Assembly: GCA_964613945.1 (NCBI GenBank)
Contig: CAZTJC010000005.1
Span: 1 to 64,000, forward strand
DNA length: 64,000 nt
Direction of reading: 5' to 3'
From: JAVVHH01 sp964613945
Lineage (GTDB): Bacteria > Pseudomonadota > Alphaproteobacteria > Acetobacterales > Acetobacteraceae
Both the position numbers and the translations under genes were made by a program. Numbering within the stretch: the stretch's first letter is position 1; each line of letters begins with the position of its first letter. Positions 9,266 to 17,828 of the stretch are shown here, piece by piece. The notes under the pieces are model-generated. The model worked only from the letters and a program-made list of their open reading frames with translations. It was not told the origin of the DNA and did no database searches.

Positions 9266-10312
9266 TCATGCATCTTCGGCTCCGTCGCCGGGCAGAATGC
9301 CGGGTTCTAATTCCTCCGAAGTTGGGAGAGCCGCTGCCAAGGCCTCGGGCAACGCATTGGCGCCCAGCAATCGATAACGAGAAACACCTATCGGCGCGTC
9401 GACATGGCGGAGTGCATACTCGACAACAACCCGATTATGCTCGCGGCAAAGAATCAGCCCAATGCTAGGATTGTCGCCCGGCTCGCGGTCCAAGTCATCC
9501 AAAGCCGAAAGGTAAAAATTCATCTTGCCCGCATGCTCGGGCTGGAACGGGCCCGTCTTCAAGTCGACCGCAACCAGGCAGCGCAGCCGCCGATGGTAAA
9601 ACAACAGGTCGACGTAGAATTCCTGGCCGCCGACCTCGAGGCGATATTGACTGCCGATGAACGAGAAACCTTTCCCGAGTTCTAAGAGCAGATCTTTGAC
9701 GCGGGCGACCAAGGCCCGTTCCAGATCGCGCTCTCGAACGGCGACATCCAAGCTGAGGAAATCGAACTGATAGGGATCCTTGAGCACCTGTTGCGCAAGG
9801 TCGGAAGACGCCGGGGGCAGGACACGCCCGAAATTCGTCACGGCGCGGCCTTGGCGCTCGTGCAGTCCGGTGTCGATTTGCGCGGCGAGAACCGGTCGGC
9901 TCCAGCCGTGCCCGAGCGCTGCCTCGGCATACCAGAGCCGATCGGTGGCGTCTTTCACTCGCAGTAGCTCGATACTTTGGCCCCACGGCAATTTGCCAAC
10001 GACCCGTTGGAGAATTGCCGGATCAGGCCACGCCTCTGCAAAAGCCCGCATGTAACGTAGATTGGCTGAGGAAAAGCCCCGTGCGTCAGGAAACTCGGAT
10101 CGCAAATCGGCAGCGAGCCGGTCGACCACCTTGGTGCCCCAACCATCCTGCGCCTGCCGATCAATGATGTCGCGTCCGATGCGCCAATACAGACCGATCA
10201 ATTCGCTGTTGACGGCCAGTGCAGCGCGCACGCGGGTATCGCGTATGCGGGTTTTCAGCTCGGCAAGCCAATTGGCGTAGCCGATAGGTATAGAAGAAGC
10301 GGGAGGTTTCAT
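9266..10312 (-). CDS. YhcG/DUF1016-family PDDEXK nuclease
   Basis: This 348-residue protein has the two-part layout of the YhcG family. An N-terminal DUF1016-type helical region (residues about 5-150) carries YWRIGRDI and DLRSEFPDARGFSSANLRYM. A C-terminal PDDEXK-like nuclease fold carries FYVDLLFYHRRLRCLVAVDLK; its D...DLK residues would be the metal-binding and catalytic set. I prefer ATG 10312 (MKPPASS) over the TTG six bases upstream; neither has a strong RBS. The gene stands alone, convergent with the giant gene, and no restriction-modification genes adjoin it. Family members occur with type I R-M systems and mobile DNA, so an orphan defence or DNA-processing role is plausible but unproven. 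Confidence 0.85.
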   Translation of the reverse strand: MKPPASSIPIGYANWLAELKTRIRDTRVRAALAVNSELIGLYWRIGRDIIDRQAQDGWGTKVVDRLAADLRSEFPDARGFSSANLRYMRAFAEAWPDPAILQRVVGKLPWGQSIELLRVKDATDRLWYAEAALGHGWSRPVLAAQIDTGLHERQGRAVTNFGRVLPPASSDLAQQVLKDPYQFDFLSLDVAVRERDLERALVARVKDLLLELGKGFSFIGSQYRLEVGGQEFYVDLLFYHRRLRCLVAVDLKTGPFQPEHAGKMNFYLSALDDLDREPGDNPSIGLILCREHNRVVVEYALRHVDAPIGVSRYRLLGANALPEALAAALPTSEELEPGILPGDGAEDA

Positions 10313-10593
10313 CAGCAATAGACTACCAAGACGGCCGGGCTGATCTGTCGAATGGCCGGGTGGAAGTCACGACGCAACACCGCAAATTCGCCGCCGAGGT
10401 GGCATTGCCGTGACCACGAGCCTGATTTCCCGATGCCGGTCCTCGTCGAAGTTAACGGTAGCGTTGGTCCCTCAAGCCTCGGTTCCTTTGGACGCCGTGA
10501 ACGCGTCATCAGCATCCACGACCAGCTTGCGGATTGCAGGCCAGTTCAACTCCGATCGTGCATCGTCCACCCAATGGACCGAACTGACCTCTA
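10313..10593. other. Intergenic stretch without a recognised gene
   Basis: This is about 280 bp between the nuclease and methyltransferase genes, both leftward. One short leftward frame is open from about 10600 to 10480 and reads EVSSVHWVDDARSELNW. It has no good start or RBS and matches nothing I recognise. No hairpin or repeat stands out. Confidence 0.35.
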
Positions 10594-11475
10594 TCAGGGT
10601 TTGACGAATTTCAGCACGAACTCGTCTTTCGGCTGCGGTGGGTCCGGCGTGTTCCGGTCCCGTGGGTCGTTGGGATTGCGCAGGAAGCTCGCTTCCGCCT
10701 GAAGCTGGAATCCAGCAGCTTCAACTTCTTTCTGCAGGAATGCTTCCTCGATCCGATGCAGGGTGCCGGACTCCGAGATGCCCGTCCCGGGCCGACCGGA
10801 GTGGTCAGCGATGACATAGTGACCACCTGGTTTGAGAGCCTCGAACACCGCGCGGTTCATCGCGCTGCGATCGACGCCGAGATGTCCGAGATCGTGGTAG
10901 TTGAACATCAGCGTCACGAGATCGAGCTGATCATGTGCAAGCTCAGGAGGGATCGGTGCATCGAACGGGCGAACGATCGGCACGATGCGTGCAGCCGAGA
11001 CGCCTACAGTCTTCAATCTCGCCTCACGGTCGGCCAACGCAACCGGCGACGGGCGGGGCAGCCCGGCAGGAGCCGGCGCGGTGCTGGATACGATGCCGGG
11101 ATTGCTGTTGCCCTCCGGGGCAGCCGGCGGCGGTGGTGCCCGGCTCGGATCACTGGCCGGCGGACTTTGACCGTAGACAGTCCCGCCATTCCCAATTGCC
11201 CGGGCCAGCAACTCCGTCGTGTAGCCATTGGCGGCGCTCAGATCGAGCGCCACCATTCCAGGCCGAAGGCCGAGAAAGGCAAGCATCGCGTCCGGTTTAC
11301 GACGCAGATCGTTGGTGCGATCGGCCGGGGAGCGGTCCGGGCTGGCCAGGATCTGGGCGATCGCGGCAGCAGGGGTATCCAGCGTGGTCTGAGTCTGTGC
11401 CCAAGCCACCCTGCTCGGCAGTGAACTCCAGCAGACCAGGGTTGAGGCAAGGAGGGCGTAACGCGTGATCCGCAT
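10594..11475 (-). CDS. Exported class I SAM-methyltransferase-like protein
   Basis: This 293-residue protein resembles the exported 'predicted methyltransferase' group (COG4798-like; family knowledge). Residues 1-26 form a signal peptide ending AWA. RPDAMLAFLGLRPGM-type text leads into the SAM-binding motif LDLSAANGYTTELLARAIG, and LMFNYHDLGHLG, KPGGHYVIADHS and FVLKFVKP follow in the expected order. Two oddities stand out: motif I has Ser-Ala-Ala where Gly residues are usual, and residues about 104-145 are a Pro/Ala-rich insertion. ATG 11475 is chosen because GGAGGAGA lies 8-10 nt upstream; an upstream in-frame start lacks this. The substrate is unknown. Confidence 0.75.
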   Translation of the reverse strand: MRITRYALLASTLVCWSSLPSRVAWAQTQTTLDTPAAAIAQILASPDRSPADRTNDLRRKPDAMLAFLGLRPGMVALDLSAANGYTTELLARAIGNGGTVYGQSPPASDPSRAPPPPAAPEGNSNPGIVSSTAPAPAGLPRPSPVALADREARLKTVGVSAARIVPIVRPFDAPIPPELAHDQLDLVTLMFNYHDLGHLGVDRSAMNRAVFEALKPGGHYVIADHSGRPGTGISESGTLHRIEEAFLQKEVEAAGFQLQAEASFLRNPNDPRDRNTPDPPQPKDEFVLKFVKP

Positions 11476-11597
11476 AACCTTACTCTCCTCCATGCCGGTG
11501 CAGCCGTCGAGCCTCACTCAGGCTTCAGGTCGCCGGCGACGTTTCCTTGATGCTTCAGCGAGAGCGGCGCTGCGCTGTCATGACGGAGGCTGTTCAC

Positions 11598-11631
11598 CAT
11601 CGTGCTCACCGACCAAGCTGCGAGCACGATG
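11598..11631. terminator. Perfect 10-bp stem-loop between convergently spaced units
   Basis: CATCGTGCTC (11598-11607) and GAGCACGATG (11622-11631) pair perfectly around a 14-nt loop. The hairpin lies between the 3' end of the cyclase gene and the start of the methyltransferase gene, both leftward. It could end the catabolic operon's transcript, though no T-run follows, or serve as an operator for the methyltransferase gene. Confidence 0.45.
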
Positions 11632-11711
11632 TCCGATGTGGGTCGAAGCTGGCAGTCAGCAACTCGCCCATCGATCCCCGGCTGGCCTACGCGCACCACC
11701 TCGACACTGGA

Positions 11712-12500
11712 TCAGTCCGAGAAAATTGCCACCGCGCGCGTCCAGCCGGCGGACCCGCGATGAACCTTGACCGGGAAACACGCAACTTCAAACCCGTTGG
11801 CGGGAAGAACCTCCAGATTGTGCAGCTTTTCGAGGTGCGAGTAACCGATCTCTCTTCCAGCACGATGGCCTTCCCAGATCAGCCCGGCATCCCCGGTCTC
11901 CTGCACACGGCGTCTGGTGTGGCTGAATGGGGCATCCCAGCTCCAGCCATCCGTGCCGACCAAGCGAACACCGCGCTCCAGTAGCCACAGCGTCGCAGCC
12001 TTGCCCATACCGCAGCCGCAATCGATGAAATCCGCTTCCCCGTAGCGCTGGCCGGCGCGGGTATTGATAACTACGATCTCCAGCGGGGCCAGAGTATGAC
12101 CGATGCGCTTCAACTCGGCTTCCACGTCGCCGGGCTGCACGACGTAGCCATCGGCGAAATGACGGAAGTCAAGCTTCACTGCGGGCTGAAAGCACCAGTC
12201 AAGCGGAACCTCGTCAATCCGCAGAGAGGGCTCCCCACCCGGTTTCAGCGCGTGGTTCATGGAGGAGAAGTAGTGGTATGGCGCGTCCAGGTGAGTCCCG
12301 TTGTGGGTGGAGATGTTGACCTGCTCCATCGCGGCATATTCGCCATCGGGCAGAGCACTGACGGGAACGCCGAAGAAGGATGCCAGCGCCGGAGCCGAGG
12401 CGTGATGATCGATGTATTCGATCTGCGGCAACATGTGCGGTGGGTCGCTCACGATGCCGGCCATCAACGGAACTGAGATGTCGATGATGCGTCGGGCCAT
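11712..12500 (-). CDS. Cyclase-family metal-dependent hydrolase
   Basis: This 262-residue protein is a member of the cyclase / kynurenine formamidase-like superfamily, metal-dependent hydrolases acting on amide or ester bonds. The signature STHNGTHLDAPYH (H-x-G-T-H-x-D-x-P-x-H) supplies the metal ligands. DISVPLMAGI near the N-terminus and the GTDGWSWDAPF segment fit the family. It is the last visible gene of the leftward dioxygenase operon, 157 bp after the MetE-like gene. A role in hydrolysing a ring-opened amide or lactone intermediate is inferred. It belongs to a different branch from the two longer cyclases at 42.1 and 52.7 kb. Confidence 0.85.
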   Translation of the reverse strand: MARRIIDISVPLMAGIVSDPPHMLPQIEYIDHHASAPALASFFGVPVSALPDGEYAAMEQVNISTHNGTHLDAPYHYFSSMNHALKPGGEPSLRIDEVPLDWCFQPAVKLDFRHFADGYVVQPGDVEAELKRIGHTLAPLEIVVINTRAGQRYGEADFIDCGCGMGKAATLWLLERGVRLVGTDGWSWDAPFSHTRRRVQETGDAGLIWEGHRAGREIGYSHLEKLHNLEVLPANGFEVACFPVKVHRGSAGWTRAVAIFSD

Positions 12501-12657
12501 AAGCTATTCCCTTTTCTGGAGTTGCGACTAGGTGACGGCCGGCTGGACCATGCCGTGGCATTCGCCGAAAAACAGGGTTGCGGGTTCAGCCTGGCCGAAA
12601 TGACGGCGACAGGTGCGGCACCGCGAACGTCGAACGTCGCCTGCCCAAGTCACGTCG

Positions 12658-13356
12658 CTACGACCCTACAAGCTCCCGCCGCACGATGGCGGCTCCCTCG
12701 GCAAGGGCCCGCAGCTTACCAAACGCCCGATCACGCGGCAGGTATTTCATCCCGCAATCCGGAGCCGGTATGATGCGATCAGCCGACACGTGCGCCAATC
12801 CAAGACGGATGCGCGCTGCGACCATNNNNNNNNNNNNNNNNNNNNNNNNNNNNNNNNNNNNNNNNNNNNNNNNNNNNNNNNNNNNNNNNNNNNNNNNNNN
12901 NNNNNNNNNNNNNNNNNNNNNNNNNGGCAGGGTGATCTTGGTCACCCGGTCGGTGTTGGCGGCCAGAAAGGCGGCATCACGTGCCTCCACCGGACCGCGG
13001 CGGCGGATCGGCCCGGTGACACGCGGCACGGAGGTCATCTTGCCGGTGCGGCCAATCACCTCGGCCGGGTTGTCCAGGTCCACGCCGTCCAGGGCAAGGG
13101 CGAAACGGTTGGAGTAGCTCTCCCGCCGTGCCTCTCCATCGGTCACGATGTCGATCCCGGCGCGCTCCATGTCGCGGATCGCCAGCAGGGTGGCATCGTC
13201 CTGCGCCCCTTCCAGCATCGGCTCCGGCACGCGCCAGATCTCCTTGGCGCGCGTACGCGGCGGCAGGCGTCCGGTGAGGATGTCGCGATTCACCAGCCAG
13301 TCCGGTTGTGGATAGCTGCCGACGACGGTGGTGGGCAGCAAGGGAAGCGTTTTCAT
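12658..13356 (-). CDS. MetE-like zinc methyltransferase, interrupted by gap
   Basis: The N-terminal part (about 143 residues: MKTLPLLPTTVVGSYPQP, TDGEARRESY, up to TDRVTKITLP) and the C-terminal part (MVAARIRLGLAHV, APDCGMKYLPR) match stand-alone cobalamin-independent methionine synthase (MetE) C-domain proteins. The PDCG Cys is the last zinc ligand. Such proteins are normally about 370 residues, so roughly 160 residues, including the first zinc ligands, probably lie in the gap; the 100-N run under-represents it. ATG 13356 starts 8 bp after the binding-protein stop codon. Homologues include epoxyalkane:CoM transferases as well as methionine synthases. In an aromatic-type operon it may transfer a methyl or thiol group, which is inference. 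Confidence 0.75.
   Translation of the reverse strand: MKTLPLLPTTVVGSYPQPDWLVNRDILTGRLPPRTRAKEIWRVPEPMLEGAQDDATLLAIRDMERAGIDIVTDGEARRESYSNRFALALDGVDLDNPAEVIGRTGKMTSVPRVTGPIRRRGPVEARDAAFLAANTDRVTKITLXXXXXXXXXXXXXXXXXXXXXXXXXXXXXXXXXXMVAARIRLGLAHVSADRIIPAPDCGMKYLPRDRAFGKLRALAEGAAIVRRELVGS
12826..12925. other. Assembly gap (100 N) inside the MetE-like gene
   Basis: Exactly 100 N, a conventional unknown-size placeholder. The right flank begins GGCAGGGT, coding the TLP of the MetE motif KITLPGP. Family length suggests more than 400 bp is missing. Confidence 0.95.
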
Positions 13357-13364
13357 GCCAGGGC

Positions 13365-14545
13365 TCACTTGTTCAGGGCCGCGCACTTCCCTTCCGCCAG
13401 CGGCCGGAAGGCCTCGGCGGCAGGAATGGTGGCGACCCGGTCATACACATCATAGGGCTCGGTCGATTGCGCCGGGCTCTTGACCCGGAACAGGTAGGTG
13501 TCGTGCACCATGCGCCCGTCCGGCCGCAGCGTGCCGTTGCGGGTCAGCAGGTCGTTGACGGGCATCTCATGCAGCTTGGCGATTACCGGAGCCGTATCCG
13601 TGCTGCGCGTGGCCGCGACCGCGCGAAGGTAGGCCCGCACCACGGAATAGTCGCCGGCCTGGATGTTCGACGGCATGCGTCCGCCATTACGCGCGGCGAA
13701 GCGCCGGGACCAGGCCCGGGTGCGGTCATCGAGGTTCCAGTAGAACGCCTCGTTCACCAGCACGCCCTGCGCCGTGTCCAAGCCGAGCGCCGCAATATCC
13801 GGCACCGTCAGCACAAAGGAGACGAGTTGCTGTTGGCCGTGCCCGATCCCGAACTCCCGCGCCTGCTTCACGGAGGTGATCAGGTCGGCCCCCGTGTTGC
13901 CGAGCGCGATGACATCGGCACCGGAGGCCTGTGCCTGCAGCAGGAACGGTGAAAAGTCACCGGAGAAGTTGAAGGGGTGGCTGACGGAGCCGACCACCTT
14001 TGCGCCGGCCTTTTCCAGCAGCGCCGTGGCGTCCGCCTGCAGCGACTTGCCGAACACGTAATCGGCGGTGATGAAGAACCATTTCTGCCCTGGCTTCACC
14101 AAGGGCTTAACGATGCCGACCGCCTGGCCGTAGGTGTCCCACATCCACATCACGCTGGTGGCCGGCGCGCAGTCTTCGCTGGTGAGCCGCGCGGTGCCGC
14201 CAGAGAACAGTGTCACCTTGTTGCGCCCCGCCGCTTCGTGCTGCACCGCGAGTTGCACGGTGGCCTGGACGATATCGGCCACGGCGGTGACACCCTTGTT
14301 GTCCCACCAGTCCCGCACGATCCCGATCGCGACATCGGCTTTGTTTTGGTGATCCGCAGACAGCACCTCGACGGTCATGCCCCTGCATTCCTCGGCCAAG
14401 CAGTCTTCGGCTGCCATCTGCACCGCCAGCACCGCTCCGGCGCCGGTCTGGGCGGCGAGGCCGCCATTCATGTCGGTGATAACGCCGATGCGGACGGGAT
14501 GGCCGACCGGGTCGGTTTGGGCCAGCGCGGGCGCGGCCAGCAGCA
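13365..14545 (-). CDS. LivK-type ABC substrate-binding protein, 5' end in gap
   Basis: This is a periplasmic binding protein of the branched-chain amino acid/amide type (Peripla_BP_6): RIGVITDMNGG, LSADHQNKADV, a Trp-rich hinge and GADVIALGNTGADLI. Reading upstream of the first internal ATG (14471), the frame continues through LLAAPALAQTDPVGHPVRI to the gap edge. That is the end of a signal peptide with an ALA-Q cleavage site, so the true start lies inside the gap. No LIV permease or ATPase is next to it, making it an orphan binding protein in a catabolic operon. It may lend specificity to a LIV importer elsewhere or act as a sensor (inference). Confidence 0.85.
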
Positions 14546-14645
14546 NNNNNNNNNNNNNNNNNNNNNNNNNNNNNNNNNNNNNNNNNNNNNNNNNNNNNNN
14601 NNNNNNNNNNNNNNNNNNNNNNNNNNNNNNNNNNNNNNNNNNNNN
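14546..14645. other. Assembly gap (100 N) between dioxygenase and binding protein
   Basis: A 100-N placeholder that removes the 3' part of the dioxygenase gene and the first codons of the binding-protein gene. The right flank again begins GGCAGGGT. Any translation running across it joins two unrelated genes. Confidence 0.95.
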
Positions 14646-15211
14646 GGCAGGGTGGCGCGGAACCAGTAGCGCCCGGCTTCGTCGGTCTGGAACTGTGCCC
14701 GCCAGTCCATCGCCGTGGGGTCGGCCGCCTGCAGGTCATACGCACCATCAGGGTCGGTCTGCCACACCTCGACCGTGGCATGCGGAACCGGGTTGCCGGC
14801 CTCGTCCCGGACGGTGCCGAACAGGCCGATCTCCTCCCGCCCAGCCTCTGTGGCAATACTGTCGCCGAGCGAGAGCCGGGGAGAGTCGTTGCGATAGAAG
14901 GGACCAAGCAGACTGGTTTCCGTGCCCACCGTTTCCGCACGCCCGTCGTGCAGGATGTTGACCATGCGCGACAGCCCGAGCGTGTCGGACAGCAGGATGA
15001 ACTCCTGTCGGAACGGCGTGCAGGCCTGCCCGACTTCGGTGAGGAACTTGATGCCGAACAGCCACTCCTCGGGCTTGAGCGACACGTCCCGCGCGAAGGC
15101 GTGTAGATGCTTCACCGCCGCCGCCATGATCTCCCGCAGCCGGGGGTCCGGCGTGTCTGCCATCTGCTGCAGGACGGCTTCGGTGACGGTGGTCTCGGTC
15201 AGGTCTTCCAT
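14646..15211 (-). CDS. Intradiol ring-cleavage dioxygenase, 3' end in gap
   Basis: This is a non-haem Fe(III) dioxygenase that opens catechol- or hydroxyquinol-type rings between the hydroxyls. An N-terminal dioxygenase helical domain (residues about 1-100; LREIMAAAVKHLHAFARD, FILLSDTLGLS) precedes the catalytic start LLGPFYRNDSP, EVWQTDPDGAYD (first Tyr ligand) and GRYWFRATLP. The second Tyr and the two His ligands should follow and are lost in the gap. The helical domain and the LLGPFYR motif favour the hydroxyquinol/chlorocatechol branch. ATG 15211 is chosen: GGAGG lies 5 nt upstream, whereas a TTG 12 bases earlier has none. It follows the FAH-family gene by about 20 bp. Confidence 0.85.
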
Positions 15212-15230
15212 CGTGTCCTCCAACGGCCGG

Positions 15231-16061
15231 TTATTGTTCCTGCACCACCGTGTTGCGGAGCAGGCCGACGCCGCCGATTTCCACTTCGACCACGTCGCCG
15301 GGCTTCATCCACACGGGCGGCGTGCGATAGGCGCCGACACCCCCGGTGGTGCCGGTGATGATGACGTCGCCGGGTACCAGCTCCGTGAAGGTCGAGCAGT
15401 AATGGATCAGGTGCGGAATGGTGAACACCAGGTCATCCGTGGTGGCGCGCTGCATCTCCTCGCCGTTCAGGCGACAGACCAGGCTGGCCTGGGTCACGTC
15501 CCCCGCCTCGTCCGGCGTCACCAGATAGGGGCCGAAACCACCCGTCTTAGGGAAATTCTTGCCCGGCCCGAACTGGCTGCTGTGCCGCTGCCATTCGCGG
15601 ACGGAGCCGTCATTGTAGCAACTGTAGCCGGCGATCACGTCCATCGCGTCAGCCTCCGGCACGTGACGGCAGGCCTTGCCGATCACCACGGCCAGCTCGG
15701 CCTCGAAGTCCAGGGTCTCGGAGGCCCGGGGCCGCACGATGGCCTGGTCGTGACCGACTTGGCTGTTGGCCCAACGGGTAAAGATGGTGGGCTTCTCCGG
15801 CTTCGGCCGGCCACCCTCGAGGATGTGTGTCAGATAGTTGAGGCCGATGCAGATGATCTTGTCGGGATCCGGGATGGTCGGCAGATAGGTGACCGACGAC
15901 AGTTTGTGCCGCGGCAACCCGGCCGTGTCCTGCGCCAAACCCGGCAGGCCCGTCAGCGCCGCGCGCAGGGTAGGGGCCCGGCTGCCGAGGTCGACCACCG
16001 CATCGCCGTCCACCACACCCCAGCTGGCCTTGCCGTCGGCTTCGAAACTCATCAGTCGCAT
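15231..16061 (-). CDS. Fumarylacetoacetate hydrolase (FAH) family protein
   Basis: This 276-residue protein has an N-terminal cap followed by the FAH fold: IICIGLNYLTHILEGG, then DFEAELAVVIGKA with the Glu/Glu/Asp metal ligands, GKNFPKTGGFGPYLV, and the C-terminal ITGTTGGVGAYR. FAH-family enzymes cleave C-C bonds of acylpyruvates or hydrate and decarboxylate ring-fission products. Here it would act downstream of the dioxygenase (inference). Its ATG directly follows the GntR stop codon (TGA-ATG), implying translational coupling. Confidence 0.9.
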   Translation of the reverse strand: MRLMSFEADGKASWGVVDGDAVVDLGSRAPTLRAALTGLPGLAQDTAGLPRHKLSSVTYLPTIPDPDKIICIGLNYLTHILEGGRPKPEKPTIFTRWANSQVGHDQAIVRPRASETLDFEAELAVVIGKACRHVPEADAMDVIAGYSCYNDGSVREWQRHSSQFGPGKNFPKTGGFGPYLVTPDEAGDVTQASLVCRLNGEEMQRATTDDLVFTIPHLIHYCSTFTELVPGDVIITGTTGGVGAYRTPPVWMKPGDVVEVEIGGVGLLRNTVVQEQ

Positions 16062-16748
16062 TCAGCTATTCCTTGTCACTTGCTTGGATCGGGCGCCGGT
16101 CACGATGCTCGCGGTTCGTCGATAGTGGGTCGTCAGCACGTCGACCGCCGCGTCCGCGTCGCCGGACAGCGTGGCCTCGACGATGGCGCGGTGCTCGGTG
16201 CCGATGTCGCGGTTTGGATACGCCGCCCGCATCGCCAGGCGGCGATAGCGCGTGGCGTGATCGCCGAGCCGGGCGCAGAAATCCAGCAGGAAGCGCGATG
16301 GGCACGTGGCCACCAGCGCGCGGTGAAAAGCGCGATGCACCGGTTCCCACGCCGGGTTCTCCTGGAACACCGCGGCGTCCGTGGATCGCTTGGTCCGGGA
16401 CAGGCGGTGTAGCGCCACCACGATGCCCTCCTCCCACTCGGGGGTCGGATGCAGCATCGCCTGGCGCAGCGCGATCTCCTCCACCCAGCAGCGCGTCTCG
16501 ATCAGTTCCTGCAGCTCGGGCTCGCTTGCCTCGGCCACGGTGAAGCCGCGTTGCTCCCGGCGCTGCACCAAGCCGTCGGATGCAAGCTGACTGAGAGCTT
16601 CACGCACCGGGGTGCTGGTCACGCCGTATCGGGCGGACACCGCGCCAATGCGCAGCTTGCTGCCGGGGTCCAGCGTGCCGTCGACGATCTCCTGTCGCAG
16701 CCGTGCATAAACGACGCCGGACAAGGTCTGCGGACCGTCTGATTCCAT
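16062..16748 (-). CDS. GntR-family (FCD) transcriptional regulator
   Basis: This 228-residue protein has a winged helix at residues about 10-75 (VYARLRQEIVDGTLDPG, RYGVTSTPVREALSQLASDGLV), then an all-helical FCD effector domain with HRAFHRALVATC and EHRAIVEATLSGDADAAV. FCD regulators usually bind organic acids and repress neighbouring catabolic and transport genes. It heads the leftward FAH-dioxygenase operon and is divergent from the NMT1-type importer, so it probably controls both through the 122-bp intergenic region. The ligand is likely a pathway acid (inference). Confidence 0.9.
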   Translation of the reverse strand: MESDGPQTLSGVVYARLRQEIVDGTLDPGSKLRIGAVSARYGVTSTPVREALSQLASDGLVQRREQRGFTVAEASEPELQELIETRCWVEEIALRQAMLHPTPEWEEGIVVALHRLSRTKRSTDAAVFQENPAWEPVHRAFHRALVATCPSRFLLDFCARLGDHATRYRRLAMRAAYPNRDIGTEHRAIVEATLSGDADAAVDVLTTHYRRTASIVTGARSKQVTRNS

Positions 16749-16871
16749 GTTCGCGCCTCCCTGCCCTTGCGTTTCGTCCCAGGCTGCGCGACATTTTCGG
16801 CGCTGACAAGCAGGATCGTATATTTTTTGTCGGCAACGCTAGGGGCCGTCAAGAGCCCGCAGGAGGCTCAC
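16749..16871. promoter_or_regulatory. Divergent promoter between gntR-type gene and importer operon
   Basis: This 123-bp region includes an AT-rich core near 16817-16831 (GTATATTTTTT), standing out from GC-rich flanks, and TTGTCGGCAA just right of it. A GACAA/TTGTC pair flanks the core. This is the natural operator site for the GntR regulator; the exact half-sites are uncertain. Confidence 0.4.
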
Positions 16872-17828
16872 GTGACCCGTTACATGACCCGGCGCCTTTT
16901 TATCGGTACCGCCGCCACCATCCCTTTCATCCGCCCGGCGCGCGCCGCCGATACCATCCGGCTGGGCTTGCCGACCAAGGCATACTGGCCCACCATCCTG
17001 GCCACGGCAGCGGTGCGGCAGGGCTTCTTCGCCAAGGAAGGCATCGTCGCCGAGCTCACCGTCTATCGTGGCGGAGCCGAGTGCTTTGAGGCCCTGGCGG
17101 CCGGAGCGGCGGACCTGATCCTGGATCCACCCTCCCTCGTTGCCGCCGGGCAGCGCAAGGGCGTGCCGGCCAAGGCTGTGGCGGGCGGTTCGAGCCTTTA
17201 CAGTGGGTGGCACCTGCTGGTGCGGCAGGACAGCCCGATCGCCACCGTGGCGGAGTTGGCGGGCAAGAAGGTTGGCATCACTTCCGCCGGCTCTGCATCG
17301 GATCAGTTGGCCTTGTGGCTTCAGGCCGATCGCAAGTTGCAGTTCACCCGCGTGCCGCTGGGCGGGGGCGGATTGGTGCCGAACCTGCGCTCCCGCAACG
17401 TGGATGCTGCCGTGGTGTATTCCCCGCTCTCGTTCCAACTGGAGCAGTCCGGTCAGGCGCGCGTGTTGATCGACTTTGCCGATGCGATCCCGGCCCACGT
17501 CACCACCGCCTGGATCACCACCCAGCCCATAATCGACCGTAACCCGGCCTTGATCCAGAAGGCATTGAACGCCCTTTATGGCGCGGTGCGGTGGACCCAC
17601 GCTAACCGTGACGCTTCGGTCGCGCTGATCGCCGAGATCGACGAGGTGCCTCCGGAAGCCGCCGCCGCGGAGTGGGAGAACACGATCCTGAAGCTTTCCA
17701 CGGATGGCGCTATGCCGCTGGCGGGCATCGAGTACAACCTCCAGCTTTCCCGTCTTGGCGGCATGACAGACATGGCCACGCCAGCGGAGGTGGTGTCCGA
17801 TCGCTTCAAGCCAGTGCCCACCGCGTGA
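16872..17828 (+). CDS. NMT1/SsuA-like ABC substrate-binding protein
   Basis: This 318-residue periplasmic protein has a Tat-like leader (TRRLFIGTAATIPF...ARA) and an NMT1/SsuA-type body: RLGLPTKAYWPTILATAA, FFAKEGIVAEL, GAADLILDPPS, AELAGKKVGITSAGS. Related proteins bind sulfonates, taurine, nitrate or thiamine-pyrimidine precursors. GTG 16872 is chosen because AGGAGG lies 5 nt upstream; an ATG 12 bases later would be too far from it. The stop overlaps the permease start (GTGA). It would deliver the ligand to the permease/ATPase genes downstream. Confidence 0.85.
   Translation: MTRYMTRRLFIGTAATIPFIRPARAADTIRLGLPTKAYWPTILATAAVRQGFFAKEGIVAELTVYRGGAECFEALAAGAADLILDPPSLVAAGQRKGVPAKAVAGGSSLYSGWHLLVRQDSPIATVAELAGKKVGITSAGSASDQLALWLQADRKLQFTRVPLGGGGLVPNLRSRNVDAAVVYSPLSFQLEQSGQARVLIDFADAIPAHVTTAWITTQPIIDRNPALIQKALNALYGAVRWTHANRDASVALIAEIDEVPPEAAAAEWENTILKLSTDGAMPLAGIEYNLQLSRLGGMTDMATPAEVVSDRFKPVPTA

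Noticed and set aside
13365..14471. Start of the LivK-type binding protein at ATG 14471
   Set aside because: The frame continues upstream through a signal-peptide end (APALAQ) to the gap, so the ATG is internal.
14468..15223. A single protein spanning the 14546-14645 gap, dioxygenase joined to a Pro/Trp-rich tail
   Set aside because: The tail is the out-of-frame signal-peptide region of the next gene. The gap length is arbitrary.
14922..16412. 496-codon rightward frame antisense to the dioxygenase, FAH and GntR genes
   Set aside because: It spans three clearly coding genes on the other strand and has no recognisable domain.
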